A stretch of DNA of 52,830 bases from Acidobacteriota bacterium (lineage in GTDB: Bacteria > Acidobacteriota > Thermoanaerobaculia > Gp7-AA8): assembly GCA_025463165.1 (NCBI GenBank), contig JAOBAU010000113.1:1-52830 (forward strand), written 5' to 3'. The position numbers and the translations under genes are program-made. Each line of letters begins with the position of its first letter. Within the stretch, counting starts at the first letter, position 1. The notes below the pieces were generated by a model. It was not told the DNA's origin, searched no databases, and was given only the letters and a program-made list of their open reading frames with translations. Positions 48,777 through 52,830 of the stretch are shown one piece after another.

Positions 48777-49627
48777 GCGAGCTCGCGACGCTCATTCAGC
48801 GCGCGCGGCGTCTGGTCGTGCTCACCGGCGCCGGCTGCAGCACGGAATCCGGCATTCCCGATTACCGCAGTCCCGGCGGCGCGTGGACGCGGCACAAGCC
48901 GATCTACTACAGCGCGTTCGTGCGCAGCGAAGAGGTGCGCCGCTTCTACTGGGCGCGCAGCTTTCGCGGCTGGACGCGGTTCTCCGCGGCGCGTCCGAAC
49001 GCCGCGCACTACGCGCTCGCGGAGCTCGAGAATCGCGGCACGGTGCGGCAGCTGATCACACAGAACGTCGACGATCTGCATCAGGAAGCGGGCAGCCGCG
49101 CGGTGATTCAGCTGCACGGCCGCAATCGGCTGGTCGTCTGTCTCGACTGCCGCAACGAATCGCCGCGCGAAGAGATGCAGTCGCGGCTTGCGGAGTTGAA
49201 CGCGGAATGGATCGCGCGAACTGAGTGGGATGGACTGCACGCCGATGAAGCGGACTTCGCGCCGGATGGCGACGCCGAGCTGGCGCGCGATCGCGTTGCC
49301 GGATTCGAAGTTCCGGCGTGCGAGCGTTGCGGCGGCGTGCTGAAACCGGCGGTCGTGTTCTTTGGCGAAACCGTTCCGCCGCAGAAAGTCATCGACGCGA
49401 TGAGCGCCGTCGATGACGCCGACGCGCTGCTCGTGGCCGGCTCATCGCTCACCGTCTGGTCGGGCTTTCGTTTCGTGAAGCGTGCCTCCGATCGCGGTTT
49501 GCCGATCGCGATCGTCAACATCGGTCCGACGCGCGGCGACGACCTCGCATCGATACGCGTCGAGGAGAAAGTCGGCATCGCACTGCCGCGCGTTATCGCG
49601 GCGCTCGATGCAACTCGATCAGCGTGA
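48773..49627 (+). CDS. Sir2-family NAD-dependent protein deacylase
   Basis: A 284-residue sirtuin. NAD-site motifs are LTGAGCSTESGIPDYRSPGG and LITQNVDDLHQEAGS, the catalytic histidine is in QLHGR, and a four-cysteine zinc site is formed by CLDC and CERC. VVFFGETVPP and AGSSLTVWSG close the cofactor pocket. The STESGIPDYR and YWARSFRGW variants fit class II (SIRT4-like) sirtuins, whose members act on acetyl and longer acyl groups. It starts within the DinB stop (ATGA) and its 3' end overlaps the convergent metallophosphoesterase gene by 35 nt. Confidence 0.93.
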   Translation: MSELATLIQRARRLVVLTGAGCSTESGIPDYRSPGGAWTRHKPIYYSAFVRSEEVRRFYWARSFRGWTRFSAARPNAAHYALAELENRGTVRQLITQNVDDLHQEAGSRAVIQLHGRNRLVVCLDCRNESPREEMQSRLAELNAEWIARTEWDGLHADEADFAPDGDAELARDRVAGFEVPACERCGGVLKPAVVFFGETVPPQKVIDAMSAVDDADALLVAGSSLTVWSGFRFVKRASDRGLPIAIVNIGPTRGDDLASIRVEEKVGIALPRVIAALDATRSA

Positions 49628-50717
49628 TCTCCGGCGTCATGCCGAGACGGAAGGGGAGCAGCCAGTAACCGGTGCCGGTGTTGACGTAGAGCTGCGAATC
49701 GCCGCGTTCGTAGAGTCCCATATGGAACGGGAGAAACACTCCGGCGAGCGACCAGCGCAGCGGACGAAATCCGAACTGTCCGCCGTGCGTGTGCGCGCAA
49801 AGTGTGAGCGGCAGATGGCGTTCGCGCGCGTCGGCGAAGCCTTTCGGCTGATGCGCGATGACGATCGGGAACGCATTCGGCGGACGACGGGCAAGCGCGG
49901 CGTTCAGATCAGGAGCGAGTGCACGTGTGCCGGCGTAGTCGGACACGCCGGCGAACCAGACGCCGCGCATGTCCGCACCTTCATTCACGAGCAGGCGGAT
50001 GCGCGAGTTGCGCAGTGCGGCGATGACGCCGTATGGATCGCCGTACATCTCGTGGTTGCCGAGGACCGCGACGAGCGGACGTGACGGCGAGAGTGATTGC
50101 GTGCCGGCGAGCAGCTTCGGGACGAAGTACGGATCGTCGTCAACGAGATCGCCGGCGATGACGACCGCGTCAGCGTTCAGTGATTCCGTCGTGGCGAAGA
50201 TTTTGGTCAGCCGCGATGAACGCGTGAAGAGACCGACGTGCAGATCGCCGAGCAGGGCGATGCGAAAGCCGTCGAGGTGCGGCGGCAACGTGTTGATGAC
50301 GATCGGTACGCGCTCCACGCGCAGCGGAACGAGCGCCTGATACATCCCGACCAGGCCGCCGGCGATGACGATGGTGATGAAGACGCGCGACGGCCAGCGC
50401 GCGAACTCTGCAAACGGATGGCGGCGCGCGAACAAAAGCCAGATGAAAAGAGTTGCCGCGATCACGAACGAATAGAGAATCGCAAACACAGTCCACGCAA
50501 ACCACGGCGGACCGAGCGTCGCGCGCAGGAACCGCGAGAGATCGGTCCGCGCATTCAGGATCGGGAGGCAGAGCCACATCAGATTGCAGCCGATGGCGAC
50601 CGCGAGAATCAGCCGCTTTCGCCGCGGATGAATGCGCAGCAACTGGCGCACGGAGAGAACGTTGAAAGCGAGGAAGATGGCCGCGACGAGCGCGACGATG
50701 AGCGCGATCCGGAGCAT
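49593..50717 (-). CDS. Membrane metallophosphoesterase (YkuE/YaeI-like)
   Basis: A 374-residue protein with four N-terminal transmembrane helices (about 1-155) and an extracytoplasmic or cytoplasmic calcineurin-like domain. Metal ligands are in LLGDLHVG, IAGDLVDDD, LGNHEMYG, AHQPKG and CAHTHGGQ. Related proteins such as YaeI cleave UDP-2,3-diacylglucosamine or act on lipids, but specificity cannot be read here. ATG 50717 is preferred over 50729 because TATCAT, the presumed -10 at 50733-50728, overlaps the upstream ATG. Divergent from a 127-aa hypothetical gene. Confidence 0.88.
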   Translation of the reverse strand: MLRIALIVALVAAIFLAFNVLSVRQLLRIHPRRKRLILAVAIGCNLMWLCLPILNARTDLSRFLRATLGPPWFAWTVFAILYSFVIAATLFIWLLFARRHPFAEFARWPSRVFITIVIAGGLVGMYQALVPLRVERVPIVINTLPPHLDGFRIALLGDLHVGLFTRSSRLTKIFATTESLNADAVVIAGDLVDDDPYFVPKLLAGTQSLSPSRPLVAVLGNHEMYGDPYGVIAALRNSRIRLLVNEGADMRGVWFAGVSDYAGTRALAPDLNAALARRPPNAFPIVIAHQPKGFADARERHLPLTLCAHTHGGQFGFRPLRWSLAGVFLPFHMGLYERGDSQLYVNTGTGYWLLPFRLGMTPEITLIELHRAPR

Positions 50718-50727
50718 GAAAGGCGGC

Positions 50728-50737
50728 ATGATACATT
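50728..50737. promoter_or_regulatory. Shared divergent -10 elements (ATGATACATT)
   Basis: TATCAT (minus, 50733-50728) is 10 nt before the ATG at 50717. TACATT (plus, 50732-50737) is 7 nt before the GTG at 50745. They share a central TA, the same ANNNTANNNT layout as at 48311-48320. Confidence 0.55.
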
Positions 50738-50744
50738 CGCCGCG

Positions 50745-51128
50745 GTGGCGCATTTCGACATCCCGCTCGACCTGCCGCACGCCAGCCGGCTCGCCGATCG
50801 GATTCTGAATCTCATCGAGCGGCACACCGAGGAGCTGGGCGTCGAGGTGCCCGAGGCGATCGATTGTGCGGAGCGGCTGACGAGCCTTCTCTTCCGTTTC
50901 GGCGATGAGGAAATGACGCCGACGAACTCCGAGTCGCTGCAGGCTCGCGATGAAGCGGCGGTGCTCGGCCGCGAGCTCGTCACGTACCTCGAGGCATCAC
51001 CGATCAAAAGCGATCGCCTCGGCCAATACGTCAGGAACCTCTTCGAATGCCTGGAGCTCGGCGCGGAAGGGGCGGAAATCTCGCTGCGCGCCGGAGAGAA
51101 TCCGCACTCGCTGCAGCGGCCGATCTAG
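50745..51128 (+). CDS. Hypothetical acidic protein (127 aa)
   Basis: A soluble helical protein starting MAHFDIPLDLPHASRLADRILNLIERHTEELGVEVPEAIDCAERL. Most of it should be alpha-helix; no family recognised. The GTG at 50745 was chosen because it opens the well-biased part of the frame and has TACATT 7 nt upstream. Longer readings would run through the divergent metallophosphoesterase. Its last 4 nt overlap the convergent 75-aa gene. Confidence 0.6.
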   Translation: MAHFDIPLDLPHASRLADRILNLIERHTEELGVEVPEAIDCAERLTSLLFRFGDEEMTPTNSESLQARDEAAVLGRELVTYLEASPIKSDRLGQYVRNLFECLELGAEGAEISLRAGENPHSLQRPI

Positions 51129-51352
51129 TCGAACGCCAGGACGATTTCCTGCGTGTCGAACTCGCGCACTTTGACCACTTCGCGCTGCATCAGCTGCTGC
51201 TTCAGGAAGCGGTGCAGCACGACCTGCTCGCGGAGCTCGTCGAGCTGTGCCTGCGTCGCCGGCTGGTCGTTGTCGAATACGCTGTGGCGGCGGATGCCGG
51301 CTTCCAGCCGATCAACCTGCACACGCAGCCAGTCTGTGTATCGCATTCTCAT
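51125..51352 (-). CDS. Hypothetical protein (75 aa), likely coiled coil
   Basis: A small protein starting MRMRYTDWLRVQVDRLEAGIRRHSVF. The middle (QAQLDELREQVVLHRFLKQQLMQREVVKV) has a heptad pattern suggesting a short coiled coil, and the end EFDTQEIVLAFD is acidic. No family recognised. It overlaps the convergent 127-aa gene by 4 nt. Frame-specific base bias supports coding, but confidence is limited by size. Confidence 0.5.
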   Translation of the reverse strand: MRMRYTDWLRVQVDRLEAGIRRHSVFDNDQPATQAQLDELREQVVLHRFLKQQLMQREVVKVREFDTQEIVLAFD

Positions 51353-51450
51353 GACGATGCATATCTTCGGTTCGGCGCGCGGAAAGTTGCGTGAGCGCCG
51401 TCACGAATTCGTCGCCGTAACGAGTTCGCAACAGTCGTACGATATGGCGC

Positions 51451-52830
51451 ATGAAACGAACGTCAATGTGTTGTCTTGTCGTCCTCGCGCTCGTCGCGAC
51501 CGTTGCCGGCGCCGAGCGTCTGCAGCTCGGCGATCGCGCGCGCGTCGTCAACGTCAGCGATCCGCAGCTCTCGCCTGACGCGCGCCAGCTCCTTTGCTCT
51601 GTCTCGCGTGTGAACCTCGCCGAGAACCGCCACGAGCCGCAGCTCGTCGTCATCGACGTCGCCAGCGGCGAGCAGCGTCCGCTGACGTCGGATCGTCGCG
51701 GTGTCGCGTCGGCACGCTGGTCGCCGGACGGTGCGCGGATCGCGTTCCTCGCCAATGCGACGAACGAGAAAGATGCGAAGCGGCAGCTCTGGGTAATGAC
51801 GATGATCGGCGGCGACGCACGCCGCATCACCGACGCGGCGAAAGGCGTGCAGCAGTTCGCCTGGAGTCCGGACGGCGCGACGATCGCGTTCGTCGCGGCC
51901 GATGACGTCGAGCGCGCCGACAAACACAACCTGTCGTTCGAAGTAGGAGACGACGACTTTCTGACGACCAGCGCGCCGACGCCGTCGCACATCTGGCTCG
52001 TCGCGTCCGACGGCGCGGGCAAAGCGCGGCGCCTGACGTCGGGCGCATGGAGCCTGCCGGTGGCGAAGCCGCCCGGACCGGTGCCGTCGCCGCTCTCGTG
52101 GTCGCCGGACGGAAGGTCGATCGCGTTCGTGCGGCTCGCCACGCCGCACACCGGCAACACCGACAGCGCGCATCTCGAGCTCGTCGACGTCGCCAGCGGC
52201 ACGACACGCCGCGTGACGCCGAGCGGCGAGCGTGAAAGCCATCCGCTCTTTTCGCCGGATGGAAGCAGCATCGCCTACCTGCACTCGCGCGACGATCAGC
52301 GGCTCAACGAAACATCGGTCTGGGTCGCACCGGCCGCCGGCGGCGCGGGACGCGAAGTGACGCACGACATCGATCGCAATCTCGTTCGCGCCATCTGGAT
52401 GCCGGACGGAAAATCGCTGCTCGTCGGCGCGCACGATGCGACGTCGACCGGCTACTGGCTGCAGCCGCTCGATGGCAGCTCCGCGCGCCGCCTCAACCTC
52501 GGCGACGTCGAGCCGTCGTGGTCGTTCTGGATCGATGCGTCGGTCGCGACGAACGGCACGATCGCCTTCACCGGCACGACGCCGTCGCGCCTGAAAGAAG
52601 CGTACGTGATGACGTCTGCGACTGCTGCGCCGAAGCAACTGACGAACGTGAACGAAAAGCTGTCATCGTTGCAGCTCGGCCGCTCCGAACGGATCACGTG
52701 GACGAACGAAGGCTTCGATGAAGACGGCGTCGTGACGTATCCACCCGACTTCGACGCGAAGAAAAAGTATCCGCTTGTCCTCTACATTCACGGCGGACCG
52801 CGCGCGTCGTCGACGACCGGCTGGTCGTTC
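51451..52830 (+). CDS. Exported S9-family peptidase (partial, 3' end outside window)
   Basis: The first 460 residues of a second TolB-propeller S9 peptidase. Signal peptide MKRTSMCCLVVLALVATVAG is followed by blades such as ARWSPDGARIAFLAN, FAWSPDGATIAFVAA and LSWSPDGRSIAFVRL. The start of the alpha/beta-hydrolase domain (YPLVLYIHGGPRAS) lies just before the edge; the catalytic triad is beyond it. It is related to, but clearly diverged from, the 37408 gene. TACGAT lies 7 nt before the ATG at 51451 with no Shine-Dalgarno, the leaderless pattern. Confidence 0.9.
   Translation, partial: MKRTSMCCLVVLALVATVAGAERLQLGDRARVVNVSDPQLSPDARQLLCSVSRVNLAENRHEPQLVVIDVASGEQRPLTSDRRGVASARWSPDGARIAFLANATNEKDAKRQLWVMTMIGGDARRITDAAKGVQQFAWSPDGATIAFVAADDVERADKHNLSFEVGDDDFLTTSAPTPSHIWLVASDGAGKARRLTSGAWSLPVAKPPGPVPSPLSWSPDGRSIAFVRLATPHTGNTDSAHLELVDVASGTTRRVTPSGERESHPLFSPDGSSIAYLHSRDDQRLNETSVWVAPAAGGAGREVTHDIDRNLVRAIWMPDGKSLLVGAHDATSTGYWLQPLDGSSARRLNLGDVEPSWSFWIDASVATNGTIAFTGTTPSRLKEAYVMTSATAAPKQLTNVNEKLSSLQLGRSERITWTNEGFDEDGVVTYPPDFDAKKKYPLVLYIHGGPRASSTTGWSF

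Noticed and set aside
1-52830. tRNA, rRNA, riboswitch or known ncRNA genes
   Set aside because: I looked for T-loop (GGTTCGA-type) and rRNA-like segments in the gaps and found none. All gaps are under 300 nt and are accounted for by repeats, promoters or terminators. A covariance-model search would be needed to be certain.

Overview
The window is high-GC, densely coded bacterial DNA with about 49 protein genes, no rRNA or tRNA gene that I could find, and no sign of phage, transposon or CRISPR. The gene families (a DUF6335 protein, a reaction-centre-type diheme cytochrome, DUF4412, an M1 peptidase fused to an ABC-2 permease, many secreted S9 and M20 peptidases, DUF11 plus beta-helix secreted proteins, FadL) suggest a Gram-negative, respiring, peptide- and lipid-using heterotroph, most likely an Acidobacteriota member. 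That assignment is inference from gene content only.

Layout. 1-5.4 kb (minus strand): part of a respiratory complex I operon, nuoG-H-J-K, then a DUF6335 gene, then nuoL running off the left edge. 5.5-8.8 kb (plus): parvulin-type PPIase, receiver-only response regulator, saccharopine-dehydrogenase-like enzyme, small membrane protein, STAS protein. 8.9-11.2 kb: nuoA-E-F, the rest of complex I that is visible here. nuoB, C, D and I are not in the window. 11.2-17.5 kb: two related secreted beta-helix proteins flanking a V4R-like protein, a diheme cytochrome and an unusual sigma factor with two region-4-like segments. 17.5-21.8 kb: small hypothetical genes and a heterodimeric ABC exporter. 21.9-26.9 kb: small proteins, a PHA-system protein, ComM and hypotheticals. 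26.9-30.6 kb: an SGNH hydrolase plus FadL pair, and a DUF4412 protein. 30.6-37.3 kb: gatB, a GAF-GGDEF diguanylate cyclase, an amidohydrolase, a receiver and a ZIP transporter. 37.4-52.8 kb: S9 peptidase, M1-permease fusion with its ATPase, diheme cytochrome, M20 dipeptidase, GT39-type glycosyltransferase, DinB, sirtuin, metallophosphoesterase and a second S9 peptidase cut by the right edge.

Three patterns cut across the genes. (1) Seven intergenic inverted repeats, each arm built from 7-bp units of the form TGAGNNN, sit mostly 3-12 nt after a stop codon. Three unit sequences occur (GTGCTGA, GTCCTGA, GGCATGA) but the 7-bp period is constant. (2) At least a dozen genes carry a TANNNT (-10-like) hexamer 6-10 nt before the start codon and lack a Shine-Dalgarno site, which predicts leaderless mRNAs. 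Three divergent gene pairs share overlapping -10 elements. (3) Several leaders hold specific regulatory structure: a near-consensus Rex-type operator just downstream of a predicted nuoG promoter, a four-codon coupled minigene before the PPIase, an FNR-like dyad before a 78-aa protein, a dyad over the sigma-factor start codon, and a hairpin that buries the ribosome-binding site of a 79-aa protein.

Functionally, complex I, two diheme cytochromes and the possible NADH-sensing operator point to regulated respiration. The peptidases, lipase-like SGNH hydrolase and FadL porin point to growth on peptides and lipids. The diguanylate cyclase, receivers, STAS protein and sigma factor show an active signalling layer.
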